Shown here: positions 18,401 through 27,253 of the stretch, one piece after another
How positions within the stretch are numbered: position 1 is the first letter of the stretch
Layout of the letters: each line of letters starts with the position of its first letter
NCBI RefSeq assembly: GCF_019266065.1
Contig: NZ_LPNR01000098.1
Coordinates: forward strand, 1 to 64,000
Reading direction: 5' to 3'
Length of the DNA stretch: 64,000 bases
From: Nocardia sp. MH4
GTDB lineage: Bacteria; Actinomycetota; Actinomycetes; Mycobacteriales; Mycobacteriaceae
Notes under the pieces: model-generated
What the model was told of the DNA's origin: nothing
Seen by the model: only the letters and a program-made list of their open reading frames with translations
Database searches by the model: none
Program-made: the position numbers and the translations under genes

Positions 18401-19330
18401 CCGAGCATCGTGCCGCCGACCCGGCCGAGCATCGTCAACCCGCAACCGCGCGGTGTGGTGCCGCCGCCCGCGCCGAGCATCGTCAACACGCCGCCGCCCG
18501 GTGTCGTGCCGCCGCCCGCGCCGAGCATCGTCAGCCCGCCGCCGCCGAGCATCGTGACGCCGACGCCGCGACCGGTCGAGCCGCCCGCCGGTGGGACGTT
18601 CAGCGGATTCACCCCGCTGACCGGCTTCGAGCCGACGGCCCGCGAGGAACAGCCGGAGCCGGAACCGCGCAGCACCGCGTCGCCGGGCGACGATCTGTCC
18701 GTGGCGCCGGGGGCGCATCGCGCCGACCCGCCCGCGGCCGATGACGTCGCGCGCCCCGAGCAGGCCGACGAGCCCCGCGGCGTCTTCGGTACCTCGGTGC
18801 CGGTCGAACCCCCGCGTCCGACCTCGCCGTGGAACGGCAGCCCGGCCGCGGCGAGCGGATTCACCGCCCCCGAGCCGGACAGCGGTCCCCGGTTCTCCCC
18901 GGTCACGCCGTCGCCGGAGCAGGATCCGGTCCGGCCGGTGCGTCCGCAGGTCGCCCCGCCCGGTTTCACCGCCGTCCCCTCCGGCGAGCCGACCCCGGCG
19001 GCCGAGCCGGCACCGGCACCCGATCCGGCACCGCGGGCCGAAGCTCCGGAGCCGCAGCCGAACCCGGGCCAGTGGCGGGCGCCCGACGGCTTCACCGCCG
19101 TGCCCGCCCCGGAGGTTCCGACCACGCCGGAGCGTCCGGCGGACGACCGTGCCGCCGCCGAAGCCGATGAGCCGCAGACGGACAACCGCAACGAGATCGA
19201 GAACTGGATGGCCCAGCTGCGCTCCTCCCGGCGCGGCACCGCCGCCGACGAGGGTCGCCACACCGGCAACGAGGGCCGCACGGTCAGCGTGAACGAGCTG
19301 CTGCGCCGCCGCGACGACGACACCGACTGA
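15491..19330 (+). CDS. mmpL3: MmpL3-type RND mycolate (TMM) exporter with very long C-terminal tail
   Basis: 1279 aa from GTG 15491, right after the previous stop. The first 720 residues are an RND transporter with 12 membrane helices in two repeats. The proton-relay Asp-Tyr pairs D255-Y256 (GLAIDYGLF) and D612-Y613 (GLSTDYEVF) are present, as in M. smegmatis MmpL3, the flippase for trehalose monomycolate. Synteny with trmB and NYN supports orthology. Residues about 720-1279 are a Pro/Ala-rich, probably disordered cytoplasmic tail, more than twice the mycobacterial tail. It contains two GEPT[RQ][VI]LPV-KPGAEPPAP repeats, several PSIV-PPP units (18400-18580) and four GFT[AP]-type units, ending in a basic helix. 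The hairpin at 19346 terminates it. Confidence 0.95.
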   Translation: MFTRWGDLVYRFRFAVIGVVGAAMLALGAYGTGLGDRLTQSGWFDPGSESVQGAQIADGAFGRDHMADVIVMYNAPEGKTIDDPDFQKKVVDNLTSLVAEYPDQIGKINGTYWKVGDAPSAPSAFGSKDKKHAFASIAIVGDNDSTSMANYRVVADAFYIPGVDVEVSGLQPLGVTLNDTIAHDTKRMEVLALPAVAILLFFIFGGIVAAALPLVIGGLTILGATGLVMVLSNFTEVNSFVTGVVSMIGLGLAIDYGLFIVSRFREELAEGYDTKAAVRRSVVTAGRTVVFSATMIIASLGGVLLFPQGFLRSVAYGTIATVSLAALTAVTILPAMLAVLGPRVDMLGLKRFRKNKTAEQIENGFWGNLTRWVMKHPLKIAIPVTVGLLLLIIPVKNLAFGGINEKYLPPDNETRVALEHFYEVFPQKKTDPIQLVFVVGSGDKADTDAIGQVWKQANQAPGLVGPFSVPSNPQDNRTIYRTSATLVDPTGGAEPTIDYLRSIEVPDGVEMYVTGQPALMADSIDTLLGLMPWMILIVLFSTFVLMFLTFGSLVLPIKAALMSALGLGSTLGILTWIFIDGNGSGLLNFTPQPISAPVLMLIIAIIYGLSTDYEVFLLSRMVEARAQGASTTEAVRIGTAQTGRIITAAALILLVVTGAFAFSDMVMMQYIAYGMIAALFIDATVLRMLLVPAIMKLLGDDCWWAPKWMKRIQERIGLGEPILDDERPQKGAVVDLVKTTPITDPPTMQMTAVPDSKLAKTPRRPRTVAEIEAEAPTAHLDKITDHTDPAEPARPRPPMSPDPTRPRAPMLSGEPTRVLPVAKPGAEPPAPAADSAAKPPEHPAPPMFTSGEPTQILPVVKPGAEPPAPDDAAPGPDAPRGDAGFRAPEANSGVPGTPGDSGVIGGDSTGPATDGVIGGLDPSPNGRDSAPPRGSSRVQPPTGYPPSAPRVSTPGDASGFGAPTEDSGARPSIVPPTRPSIVNPQPRGVVPPPAPSIVNTPPPGVVPPPAPSIVSPPPPSIVTPTPRPVEPPAGGTFSGFTPLTGFEPTAREEQPEPEPRSTASPGDDLSVAPGAHRADPPAADDVARPEQADEPRGVFGTSVPVEPPRPTSPWNGSPAAASGFTAPEPDSGPRFSPVTPSPEQDPVRPVRPQVAPPGFTAVPSGEPTPAAEPAPAPDPAPRAEAPEPQPNPGQWRAPDGFTAVPAPEVPTTPERPADDRAAAEADEPQTDNRNEIENWMAQLRSSRRGTAADEGRHTGNEGRTVSVNELLRRRDDDTD

Positions 19331-19345
19331 GCGCGGCCACGACCG

Positions 19346-19381
19346 AAGAAACCCACGGCGAGCTTCCGCCGTGGGTTTCTT
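19346..19381. terminator. Bidirectional terminator, 14-bp perfect stem with T run
   Basis: AGAAACCCACGGCG / CGCCGTGGGTTTCT around the loop AGCTTC, followed by TTCG. It separates mmpL3 from the convergent DUF2339 gene. Confidence 0.88.
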
Positions 19382-19393
19382 TCGTTCCGGGGG

Positions 19394-21784
19394 TCAGCCG
19401 AGCGGGGTCGGCCGGGTAGGTCCCGCGTCCGCGAAGGCCCGTGCGTAGCGGGTTCCGGTGAGCAGCAGCAGCATTCCGACCACCAGGAAGGCGGCGACCC
19501 GGACCAGGCCCGACAGTGTCGACAGATCGAACAGGAACAGCTTGGCCAGCGCGGCGGCCGCCACGAGCAGGCCCGAGACCAGGCAGACCTTGGCGACGGC
19601 GGGCGAACGCGACAGCCTGCGCAGACCGTAGAACAGCGAGGCCGTCGCGGCGGCCATCCACACGATCGTCGCGATGCTGTGGCCGAGGACGAAACCGTCC
19701 GCCCCGCCGAGGGATACGCCCACCGAGACCGCCGCGACCAGCACGTAGTACAGCCCGGCCACGCTCACCGCGATCCAGACCCCGGTGACGAGCGCCTGCT
19801 CGCCCCAGCCCCGCACCCGGGGCACCGTCCACGCCACCATGGCGGCGACACCGAGCCCGAGGACGGCGGCCAACGCGGTGGCGATGTCGAGTCGCTGATC
19901 CGCGAGGCGGTGCAGCGCCAGGGTTTCCGGCGAGGCGATCGCCAGCAGGACCAGTCCGCCGAGCGCGGCGAAGGCGATGCCCAGGCCGGCGCTCACCCGT
20001 GTCCGGCTGGTGGCCGCGACCGCCAGGAAGGCCAGGGCCACCGTCGCGAGCGCGATCGGCAGCAGGTGCGGCTCGCCGCCGGTCGCGGTGATGCAGGTCA
20101 GCAGCAGGGAGGCAGCGCCGGTGAGCGCGGCGACCAGCGCGGTGTGCCGGGGGATCCCCAGCCGGTCGAGCGCGGGGACCAGCGAGGTCGCCGCCGGACC
20201 GAGCAGGACCACGGCCAGGGTGCCGGTGATCGCGGCGTTCACGGGACGGTCGAACAGCAGTGCCGCGGCGAAGACGGGCAGTGCGGTGAGCGCGATCGTG
20301 ACGCTCGCGGTGATGTCGCCCGGCCGCCGCCGGACCACCAGCAACGCACCGGCCAGCCCGACCACCGCACACGCGAGGGCCGCGGCCAGCAGCCCGGCAC
20401 GCTCCTCGACCTCGTCACCGGCGATCGCCGCCGACAGCCCGCTCAGCGCGATCATGCTCAGCGCCGCCAGCACCACCGGCAGGGTCCGGGCCACGTGCAG
20501 CACCGGCCATTCCCGGCGCATCTGCACCGGCACACCCGCCGCCTGCAACACCACGAGGAACCCCAGCAGCATCAACTCGGTCGTCAGCGCGGGCGACAGC
20601 ACCGCCGCCCCGAGCACCACCCCCACCGCCAGCGGCTGCGACTGCCACCGCATCGCGATGCCCACTCCCGCCAGCGCGACCCCCATCGCCACCGCGAGCC
20701 CGACCCCCGGCGCGACCCAGTGGTAGTAGCCGGTCACCGCGACCACATCCAGGTACGCACCGGCGATACCGGTGGCCACCAGCGCGATCGCGCCGACCCG
20801 TCCCCCCGGACGCCCGAACACCCGCCACCCCGCCGCGACCAGCCCTACCGAAAGCGCGCCCCCGGCAACCACTCTCGCCACCGGTCCGAAGAACCCCGCC
20901 TGCGCGGCCAACACCAGCAACATCAGCACGCCGATGAGCGTGACCCCGACCCCGGCCACGGCCAGCGCCCGCGAAATCACCCCTTCCCGCTGCCACCACG
21001 GTGTCCGCGGCTCCCGAGCCACCGGCGGTGCCCACGCCCGGCCACGCGGCCCAGCCCCATACCCGGGCGCGCCTCGCCAAGCCCCGTACGATGGCGGCGA
21101 CATCCACTGCGCCCCAGGCATTTGCGGAGCAGGCCGGTATTCCGGCGCCGATCCCGGCCCACCTGCCACCGGCACCGCACCGGGTACCTGGTGTCCGCCC
21201 GCGGGCCCGGGCACCTGACCACCGGCGACCTGCCCACTCGAGAAGGGCACGCCCGCAGGCACTTCGGCGCCACCGACAGCCCTGCCCCCCGGGCCCTGCC
21301 CACCGGTGGTGGGCACGCCGCCCGGAACCGGAAAGCCCCAGCTCGGAGCATGACTCGATGTCGCTGCGCCGGCATCGCCGGGAACCGCGACCGGCCCGGC
21401 GCCTTCACCCGGGACCGAGACCCGCGTCGCGGCAACCGCGGCATCACCGGCCGCGCTCCCCAGGTCGGCCACGCCTTCGGCTCTCGCATCGGGCGAGTGT
21501 CCGCGCGACCCCTCCGCGCTCGCGGCGACCTCGGCATCGCGTTCGGCCGGATACGGTGCGCCGACGGGAGTCACGCCACTGGTCGGCGCCGCCGGACCGG
21601 GACTCTGGGCGAAGCCGGGGTACACCGCGGTCCCCCGGTTCGCGGCGGTCGCACCCGCGATCTGCCCCTGCAACTGTGCGCGCAGCACCTCCAGGTCACC
21701 GCCGAGCCGGCCCATCTGGGCGCCCAGCGTGGTGAACTCGCCCGACAGCCGGGCGACGAGCGCGGGATCGATCGAAGTACTCAT
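19394..21784 (-). CDS. DUF2339-family polytopic membrane protein
   Basis: 796 aa. A short N-terminal coiled segment (residues 1-45, LGAQMGRLGGDLEVLRAQL) is followed by a Gly/Pro/Ala-rich linker to about 260, then some 20 or more hydrophobic helices to the C-terminus, the organisation of DUF2339 proteins. Function in bacteria is unknown; relatives are thought to be envelope proteins. It is last in a minus-strand run with DUF1707, a two-component system and an AI-2E-type permease, so it may be under envelope-stress control. The start at ATG 21784 has only a weak GAGG site. Confidence 0.8.
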   Translation of the reverse strand: MSTSIDPALVARLSGEFTTLGAQMGRLGGDLEVLRAQLQGQIAGATAANRGTAVYPGFAQSPGPAAPTSGVTPVGAPYPAERDAEVAASAEGSRGHSPDARAEGVADLGSAAGDAAVAATRVSVPGEGAGPVAVPGDAGAATSSHAPSWGFPVPGGVPTTGGQGPGGRAVGGAEVPAGVPFSSGQVAGGQVPGPAGGHQVPGAVPVAGGPGSAPEYRPAPQMPGAQWMSPPSYGAWRGAPGYGAGPRGRAWAPPVAREPRTPWWQREGVISRALAVAGVGVTLIGVLMLLVLAAQAGFFGPVARVVAGGALSVGLVAAGWRVFGRPGGRVGAIALVATGIAGAYLDVVAVTGYYHWVAPGVGLAVAMGVALAGVGIAMRWQSQPLAVGVVLGAAVLSPALTTELMLLGFLVVLQAAGVPVQMRREWPVLHVARTLPVVLAALSMIALSGLSAAIAGDEVEERAGLLAAALACAVVGLAGALLVVRRRPGDITASVTIALTALPVFAAALLFDRPVNAAITGTLAVVLLGPAATSLVPALDRLGIPRHTALVAALTGAASLLLTCITATGGEPHLLPIALATVALAFLAVAATSRTRVSAGLGIAFAALGGLVLLAIASPETLALHRLADQRLDIATALAAVLGLGVAAMVAWTVPRVRGWGEQALVTGVWIAVSVAGLYYVLVAAVSVGVSLGGADGFVLGHSIATIVWMAAATASLFYGLRRLSRSPAVAKVCLVSGLLVAAAALAKLFLFDLSTLSGLVRVAAFLVVGMLLLLTGTRYARAFADAGPTRPTPLG

Positions 21785-21863
21785 GTCCTCATCGTCGGCG
21801 CGCGGACCGCGCGGGACATGAGTAGAAACCCCTGCCGGGGTGCCTGTTCCTACCCGAAAACGG

Positions 21864-22529
21864 TCAGGAGCCGAGGAAGCGACGCCACTGGACCATGAGC
21901 GGGTACTTCGCGGTGACCGAGCCGAAGCGGACGCGGCCGTGGACGACCAGGTGCAGCGGGCCGATGGGCGGTCCGGTGCGGACCTTGTTGGTGACGCCGG
22001 AGCCGATGAGCTCCAGGCCGTTGAGGTCGACGGTGGCGGCGGCGGGGACGAGCAGGGTGAGGCCGCTGAGGTAATCGTCGACCTTGATCTCGACGATCTG
22101 GGTCTGCATGACCGCCTCGGTGAAGTCCAGCGTGACCCCGGAGAGCAGGTTGTTCAGGTGCAGCACCGGCGGCACCTGCCAGGGGCCGCGACGGTGCACG
22201 CCGGAGAGGCGGCTGCGGATCAGGCCGGGGATCGAGCCGCCGGGCGGGATCGGGCGCGGCCGCGGCATCGCGGCGGGTTGCGGCGCGCCGGCCACCCGCA
22301 TGCCGGGCAGGTCGACGAGCACCACGTTGAGTTCACCCCGGGTCTTCGCGGCGAGCGCGGTGTCCATGCGCTCGGTGAACTCGCCGAGGGAGAGCATGCC
22401 GAGGCCGACGGCGCGTTGCAGCAGCTGGCCGACGTGCTCGCGTTCGGCGTCGGAGACGCGCAGGTCCCGGTCGCCGACGGGACCGGCCGTCGGGGCGCCG
22501 GGGACGAAGAGGGATTCGGGACCGCCCAT
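21864..22529 (-). CDS. DUF1707 protein with LiaF-like C-terminal domain
   Basis: 221 aa from ATG 22529. Residues 20-75 (LRVSDAEREHVGQLLQRAVGLGMLS...) form the DUF1707 helical domain common in actinobacteria (R-x-SDAERE...LG.L..EF.ER). The C-terminal half repeats beta strands (IVEIKVDDYLSGLTLLVPAAATVDLNGLELIGSGV) like the LiaF/cell-wall-active-antibiotic response domain. No membrane helix is evident. It lies 49 nt downstream of the response regulator, so it may belong to the same envelope-sensing unit. Confidence 0.8.
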   Translation of the reverse strand: MGGPESLFVPGAPTAGPVGDRDLRVSDAEREHVGQLLQRAVGLGMLSLGEFTERMDTALAAKTRGELNVVLVDLPGMRVAGAPQPAAMPRPRPIPPGGSIPGLIRSRLSGVHRRGPWQVPPVLHLNNLLSGVTLDFTEAVMQTQIVEIKVDDYLSGLTLLVPAAATVDLNGLELIGSGVTNKVRTGPPIGPLHLVVHGRVRFGSVTAKYPLMVQWRRFLGS

Positions 22530-22578
22530 GTCATCGAGGGTAGCGACGGCGACGCCCCCAGCGCATCAGGGCAAACCC

Positions 22579-23235
22579 CTATTCGAGTCCCTGTTCGATG
22601 GCGTAGCGGGTGAGCTCCACCCGGTTGGCGAGCTGCAATTTCCGCAGCGTGGCCTGCACATGGTTCTCGACCGTGCGGTGGGACAGATTGAGCCGCGAGG
22701 CGATCTGTTTGGCCGACAGCCCCTTGGCCACCATCCGCAGTACCTCGGTCTCCCGCTCGGTCAGCGACGGGCGATGCGGCTCGTCGGCGGCGGGCGGCGC
22801 GGTCGCCATCCGCCGGTACTCACCGAGCACGAGCCCGGCGAGACCGGGCGTGAACACCGGCTGACCGGCGGCGGTGGCCCGCACGGCGTCGATCAGCTCG
22901 GCCGCCGAGGCGCTCTTCACCAGATAACCGCTGGCCCCGGCCTTGATCGCGTCGAGCACGTCGTCGCGTTCGGCCGACGCGGACAGCACCAGCACCCGGC
23001 TGTGCGGGGAGACCCGCAGCACCTCGGCGGTGGCGGCGGCGCCGTTGCCGTCGGTGAGCTGCATGTCCATCAGCACCACGTCGGGCTGGACCGCGGCCGC
23101 GCGGCGGGTGGCGGTGCCGACCCCGTCGGCGGTGGCGGGGACGGCGAAACCGGCCTCGGTGAGGTCGCGGGAGACGCCCTCGCGCCACATCGGGTGATCG
23201 TCGACCACCATCACCGTGATCGCCTGGTCGGTCAT
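22579..23235 (-). CDS. NarL/LuxR-family response regulator
   Basis: 218 aa. ATG 23235 with AGGAG 7 nt upstream is preferred to the longer frame from 23286. The receiver domain shows VVDDHP near the N-terminus and phosphoacceptor D57 in VVLMDMQ; KSASAAELIDAV carries the conserved Lys. The C-terminal LTERETEVLRMVAKGLSAKQIASRLNLSHRTVENH is the LuxR helix-turn-helix. Paired with the kinase 14 nt upstream. Likely targets include its own neighbourhood (DUF1707, DUF2339), by inference. Confidence 0.95.
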   Translation of the reverse strand: MTDQAITVMVVDDHPMWREGVSRDLTEAGFAVPATADGVGTATRRAAAVQPDVVLMDMQLTDGNGAAATAEVLRVSPHSRVLVLSASAERDDVLDAIKAGASGYLVKSASAAELIDAVRATAAGQPVFTPGLAGLVLGEYRRMATAPPAADEPHRPSLTERETEVLRMVAKGLSAKQIASRLNLSHRTVENHVQATLRKLQLANRVELTRYAIEQGLE

Positions 23236-23249
23236 CGCGGCTCCTTCGC

Positions 23250-24428
23250 TCAGCGCGCCGGGTGGCGCGGAATCCGGAATTCCCATTCGGTGCCGAAGTC
23301 CTCGCCCTCGGTCAGCAGTTCGGCGGTGCCGCCCAGTGCGCCGACCCGGCCGACGATGGAACGGGAAACCCCCATCCGACCTTCGGCTTCGGCGGCGGCG
23401 AGCCTGCCCGCCGGGATGCCGATCCCGTCGTCGCGCACGCTCACCACCAGCATGTCACCGGTGTCCTCCAGCAGCACATACGCTTTCGCGTCCGGCCCGG
23501 CGTGCAGGTCGACGTTCGACAGCGCGGTCGTCACGGCGGCGGCGATCTCCTGCGCGGTGGACCGGGCGATCAGCACCGGGTCGCCCGGGGTGGCCACCGA
23601 GACCTTCGGCGTGGCCCGCGCGGTCAGCAGCGGCCGCAGATCCACCTCGGCCGCGCCGGAATCCGGCCGTTCGGCCTGTTCGGACAGCAGGACCCGCAGC
23701 GCCACTTCCTGTTCGCCCGCCCGCTGCGCGAGTTCGGCCGCGGGCCCGCCGATCTCGTTGCCGCGACGCTTGATGAACGCCAGCACCTGCAGCACGCCGT
23801 CGTGCACTTCGCGGGCGAGCCGCTCGCGTTCCTGCGCGGCGGCGGTGATCCGCAGCGCGCGTTCGAGCTGGCCCTGGGCCCGGCGGGCGGTGTTGGCGGC
23901 CAGGCCGAGCGCCAGGCCGACCGAGACGAGCACCGGCGCGGTGGCGTCGCCCCACACGTCCTGTCCCCATTGCTCCCGCACCGTCACCACCACCGCCGAC
24001 ATGCCGAGCCCGGCGAGCACCCCGGCGACCGGTCCGCGCAGGATGGCCATCGAGATCACCGAGTTGGCGATCCACAGGGTCGTCGGCAGCGTCTGATGGC
24101 CGTGGTACCAGTCGTAGTCGGCGACCAGCCGGGTGGAGGCGATCAGCAGGACCGTCACGACCTGGTCGCCGAGCACCACCCAGCCCCGGATCCGGCCGGT
24201 CGCGGTGGGGAAATACCACTGCGAGAGCAGCAGCGCGGAGCTGCCCGACCAGATCGCCATCAGCGCGATCAGCACCCAGCTCAGTCGCGGGTGCTCGTAG
24301 TAGGGCACCGACGCGATCTGCTGGCCGATCGCGTACAGCAGCGTGACCAGCCGGAACGCCTGGGCGGCCCGCCACAGGGGCGCGGTCGCCGCGTCGGCCG
24401 AGCTCAGCTCAGCTGTGTGCGTCCGCAT
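23250..24428 (-). CDS. MacS-type sensor histidine kinase (DUF5931)
   Basis: 392 aa. Five or six N-terminal hydrophobic helices (residues 25-180) form a DUF5931-like sensor; REVHDGVLQVLAFI holds the phosphorylated H209 of the HisKA_3 family; the ATPase domain is compact, with VSVRDDGIGIP as the G1 box and a following EGRMGVSRSIVGRVGALGG. This arrangement matches the MacS kinases of the actinobacterial MacRS systems. Its start overlaps the upstream permease gene by 20 nt. The stimulus is unknown, presumably a membrane signal. Confidence 0.92.
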   Translation of the reverse strand: MRTHTAELSSADAATAPLWRAAQAFRLVTLLYAIGQQIASVPYYEHPRLSWVLIALMAIWSGSSALLLSQWYFPTATGRIRGWVVLGDQVVTVLLIASTRLVADYDWYHGHQTLPTTLWIANSVISMAILRGPVAGVLAGLGMSAVVVTVREQWGQDVWGDATAPVLVSVGLALGLAANTARRAQGQLERALRITAAAQERERLAREVHDGVLQVLAFIKRRGNEIGGPAAELAQRAGEQEVALRVLLSEQAERPDSGAAEVDLRPLLTARATPKVSVATPGDPVLIARSTAQEIAAAVTTALSNVDLHAGPDAKAYVLLEDTGDMLVVSVRDDGIGIPAGRLAAAEAEGRMGVSRSIVGRVGALGGTAELLTEGEDFGTEWEFRIPRHPAR

Positions 24429-25656
24429 CGCCGGACTCCGCCTCGACCCTGCTCTCGTCCTTGCGCAGCGTGCGCGCGATATCGAATCGACCCGGCTCCG
24501 GTTTGTCCGGCTCGGCGGAGAACAGTCTGCGATCGTCGCCTATCAGCTCGCCGTAGACCTCGTCCGGACTGTCGGCGAGCAGATAGCGGATCGCGGTGTT
24601 GCCGACCGCGATCAACGGCACCGCCAGCAGCGCGCCCGCGATCCCGCCGACCACCAAACCGGCGGTGATCGCCAGCACGACGGCCAGCGGATGGATGCTC
24701 ACCGCCCGGCCCAGCAGCAGCGGTTGCAGCACATGGCCTTCCAGCTGCATCACCGCGATGATGATGCCGAGCACGATCAGGGCCGTGACCAGGCCCTTGG
24801 TGACCAGCGCGATGAACACCGCGACGAACCCGGCGAAGAACGCGCCGATGATCGGGATGAACGCGCTGATGAACACCAGCGAGGCCAGCGGCAACGCCAG
24901 CGGGACGTGCAGGATCGCCAACCCGGCGCCGATACCGATCGCGTCCACGGCGGCCACCACCACGGTCGCGCGCACGAACCCGACCAGCGTGCCGAAGCCC
25001 AGCTCGCCGGCGGTGCGGACCTTCTCCCGGTGCGCGGTGGGGATGATCCGGGTGACGAAGTGCCAGATCTGGTCGCCGCCGTAGAGGAAGAAGATGAGGA
25101 TGAACAGGATCAGGAAGGCACCGGTGAGGATGTGCCCGATCGCGGTGGCGGTGGTCAGCGCGCCGCTGGTCAGGCTCTCGCGGTTGTCCTGAATGGTGCG
25201 CACGATGGTGTCGCCCGCACTGCGGATCTGCTGATCGCTCAGGTGCGGCGGGCCGTTGATCAGCCAGTCCTGCACCTTGTGGACGCTGTTGGTGACCTCG
25301 TTGGACAGCCCCGGCACACCGTCGACGAACTGCTCGACGACGAAGGTCAAGATCCCGGCGAGCAGCCCGATCGACCCGACCAGCGCGACGAACACGCCGA
25401 GTGAACGCGGAATCCCCACGCGCTGCATCCAGTCGACCAGCGGCGCGAGCAGCGCGGCCGCGAGCAGCGCGATCGCCAGCGGAATCACCACGGTGGCGAA
25501 CTTCTGCACCAGCATCCCCACCGCGAGCAGGGCGGCGAAGATGATCAACAGCCGCCAGCTCCAGGCGGCGGCTTTGCGGACCAGCGGATGCACTGCCTCG
25601 GCGTCCGCGCGCCACGGTGTGGACGCGGGCCCGGAATCTACCTTCTGGTCGGTCAC
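24409..25656 (-). CDS. AI-2E family (PerM/TqsA-type) membrane permease, Rv0205-like
   Basis: 415 aa from GTG 25656. An upstream extension of 498 codons exists only as antisense to the cyclase. Eight hydrophobic helices with a periplasmic loop of about 70 residues (GVPGLSNEVTNSVHKVQDWL...) and the conserved helices FISAFIPIIGAFFAG and LEGHVLQPLLLGRAVSIHPLAV define this family. Members are variously proposed as exporters or as PerM-like envelope proteins. The C-terminal 55 residues are charged and cytoplasmic. The divergent cyclase promoter is only 39 bp away. Confidence 0.88.
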   Translation of the reverse strand: MTDQKVDSGPASTPWRADAEAVHPLVRKAAAWSWRLLIIFAALLAVGMLVQKFATVVIPLAIALLAAALLAPLVDWMQRVGIPRSLGVFVALVGSIGLLAGILTFVVEQFVDGVPGLSNEVTNSVHKVQDWLINGPPHLSDQQIRSAGDTIVRTIQDNRESLTSGALTTATAIGHILTGAFLILFILIFFLYGGDQIWHFVTRIIPTAHREKVRTAGELGFGTLVGFVRATVVVAAVDAIGIGAGLAILHVPLALPLASLVFISAFIPIIGAFFAGFVAVFIALVTKGLVTALIVLGIIIAVMQLEGHVLQPLLLGRAVSIHPLAVVLAITAGLVVGGIAGALLAVPLIAVGNTAIRYLLADSPDEVYGELIGDDRRLFSAEPDKPEPGRFDIARTLRKDESRVEAESGDADAHS

Positions 25657-25695
25657 CCGAGAGAGCCTATCGGTCCGAACGCTAGATTGGTGGTC

Positions 25696-27249
25696 GTGTC
25701 GGCGCCCCTGGAAGCGGTCAAACAGACCATGCGAACGCGCTGGCCGCTGTATCTGACCTCGGTACTGCTGGCCAACGCCTTCGGCGCGGTCCTGGTGTGG
25801 GCCTTCATCCAGTACGGCCTGCCCGTTCCCGAGGGCGACCCCGGTGGCGTGCGCCAGACCGGTTTCCTCGCACCGGTGCTGGTCTTCGGCGCCGCCGCGG
25901 TGCTCAGTATCGCGGGCGCCGCGCTGATGCTGCGGCCGGTGATGCGCTGGCAGATGCGGGGCGGCCCACCCAGCAGGCAGGAACAGATGGCCGCGCTGCA
26001 CGTGCCGCTGCGCCAATCGATCCTGCATCTGGTGCTGTGGATCATCGGCGGCGGCATCCTGGCGGCGCTGATCATCGTCGAGTCGCCCGAGCTGGCGGGC
26101 GCGGTGATCGTCACCGAATGTATGGCCGCCACCATCGTGTTCGGCTTCACCTACATGCTGGGTGAGCGCATCCTGCGCCCGGTCGCCGCCGAGGCGCTGA
26201 CCGAGGGCACCTTCGACCACACCCTCACCCCCGGCGTCGGCACCAGGATGGCGATGACCTGGGGCATGGGCACCTTCGCGCCGACCATCGCGATCGTGCT
26301 GCTGTGCGTCACGCAGATCTCCTCCGATGTGAAGTTCTCGGCGAAGTCGCTGGCCATCTCGATCCTGCTGCTGTGCGGCGTGGTGATCATGCAGGCGCTG
26401 GCGCTGTCGATGCTCACCGGGTCCTCCATCTCCGACCCCGTGCGCCAGCTGTCCCAAGCCATCAACAGGGTGCAGGGCGGCGCGCGCGACGTGCAGGTGG
26501 AGGTCTACGACGGCAGCGAGATCGGCCTGCTGCAGGTCGGCTTCAACCGGATGATGGAAGAGGCGGCCAAGCGGCGAAAACTCCAGGAGCTGTTCGGCCA
26601 GCACGTCGGTGAGGACGTGGCCCAGCGGGCCCTGGACTACGGCACCGAACTGGGCGGTGAGACCAGGTTCGTCGCGGTGCTGTTCGTCGACATGGTCGGC
26701 TCCACCGCCGCGGCGGCCGAGCGGCCGCCGACCGAGGTCGTCAGCCTGCTCAACGAGTTCTTCCGGGTGGTGGTCGACGTGATCGACCGCCACCACGGTT
26801 TCGTCAACAAATTCGTCGGTGACGCGGCGCTGGCCATCTTCGGCGCGCCGCTGGACCGCCCCGACGCGCCCAGCGCCGCCCTGGCCGCCGCCCGAGACCT
26901 GCGCGAGGCACTGCGCGAGGTGACCAGCCTCGACGTCGGCATCGGCGTCTCGGCCGGCCTGGCGGTCGCCGGAAACATCGGCGCCGCAAATCGTTTCGAA
27001 TACACCGTGATCGGCGACCCCGTCAACGAGGCGTCCCGGCTCACCGAATTGGCCAAAGATCATCCCGGCCGCGTTCTCGCTTCGGGCAGCGCGCTCTACT
27101 TCGCCGACGAAAGCGAGCAAGACCATTGGGAAACCGGCGACGAGGTGCAACTGCGTGGCAGACGCAGAAAAACCCGCCTGGCCTGGCCGAAACCGATAGC
27201 CGCCGCGCCCGGCGAGGACCAGGGAGAACAGCTGCGTTCGTTAGGCTGA
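25696..27249 (+). CDS. Class III adenylate cyclase, membrane-bound with HAMP
   Basis: 517 aa from GTG 25696; a TAGATT -10-like box 6 nt before it suggests a leaderless transcript. Six N-terminal hydrophobic helices (to about residue 240) lead to a HAMP-like linker (SISDPVRQLSQAINRVQGG...), then the cyclase domain from about 325. Metal ligands D332 (LFVDMVG) and D376 (FVGDAAL), adenine-selecting K372 and D441, and transition-state N444 and R448 are all present, so it should make cAMP as a homodimer. The topology recalls Rv1318c-Rv1320c and Rv3645. Confidence 0.92.
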   Translation: MSAPLEAVKQTMRTRWPLYLTSVLLANAFGAVLVWAFIQYGLPVPEGDPGGVRQTGFLAPVLVFGAAAVLSIAGAALMLRPVMRWQMRGGPPSRQEQMAALHVPLRQSILHLVLWIIGGGILAALIIVESPELAGAVIVTECMAATIVFGFTYMLGERILRPVAAEALTEGTFDHTLTPGVGTRMAMTWGMGTFAPTIAIVLLCVTQISSDVKFSAKSLAISILLLCGVVIMQALALSMLTGSSISDPVRQLSQAINRVQGGARDVQVEVYDGSEIGLLQVGFNRMMEEAAKRRKLQELFGQHVGEDVAQRALDYGTELGGETRFVAVLFVDMVGSTAAAAERPPTEVVSLLNEFFRVVVDVIDRHHGFVNKFVGDAALAIFGAPLDRPDAPSAALAAARDLREALREVTSLDVGIGVSAGLAVAGNIGAANRFEYTVIGDPVNEASRLTELAKDHPGRVLASGSALYFADESEQDHWETGDEVQLRGRRRKTRLAWPKPIAAAPGEDQGEQLRSLG

Positions 27250-27253
27250 GACC

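Noticed and set aside
25657..27150. Long upstream extension of the AI-2E permease frame
   Set aside because: It is antisense to a complete adenylate cyclase; the permease begins naturally at GTG 25656.
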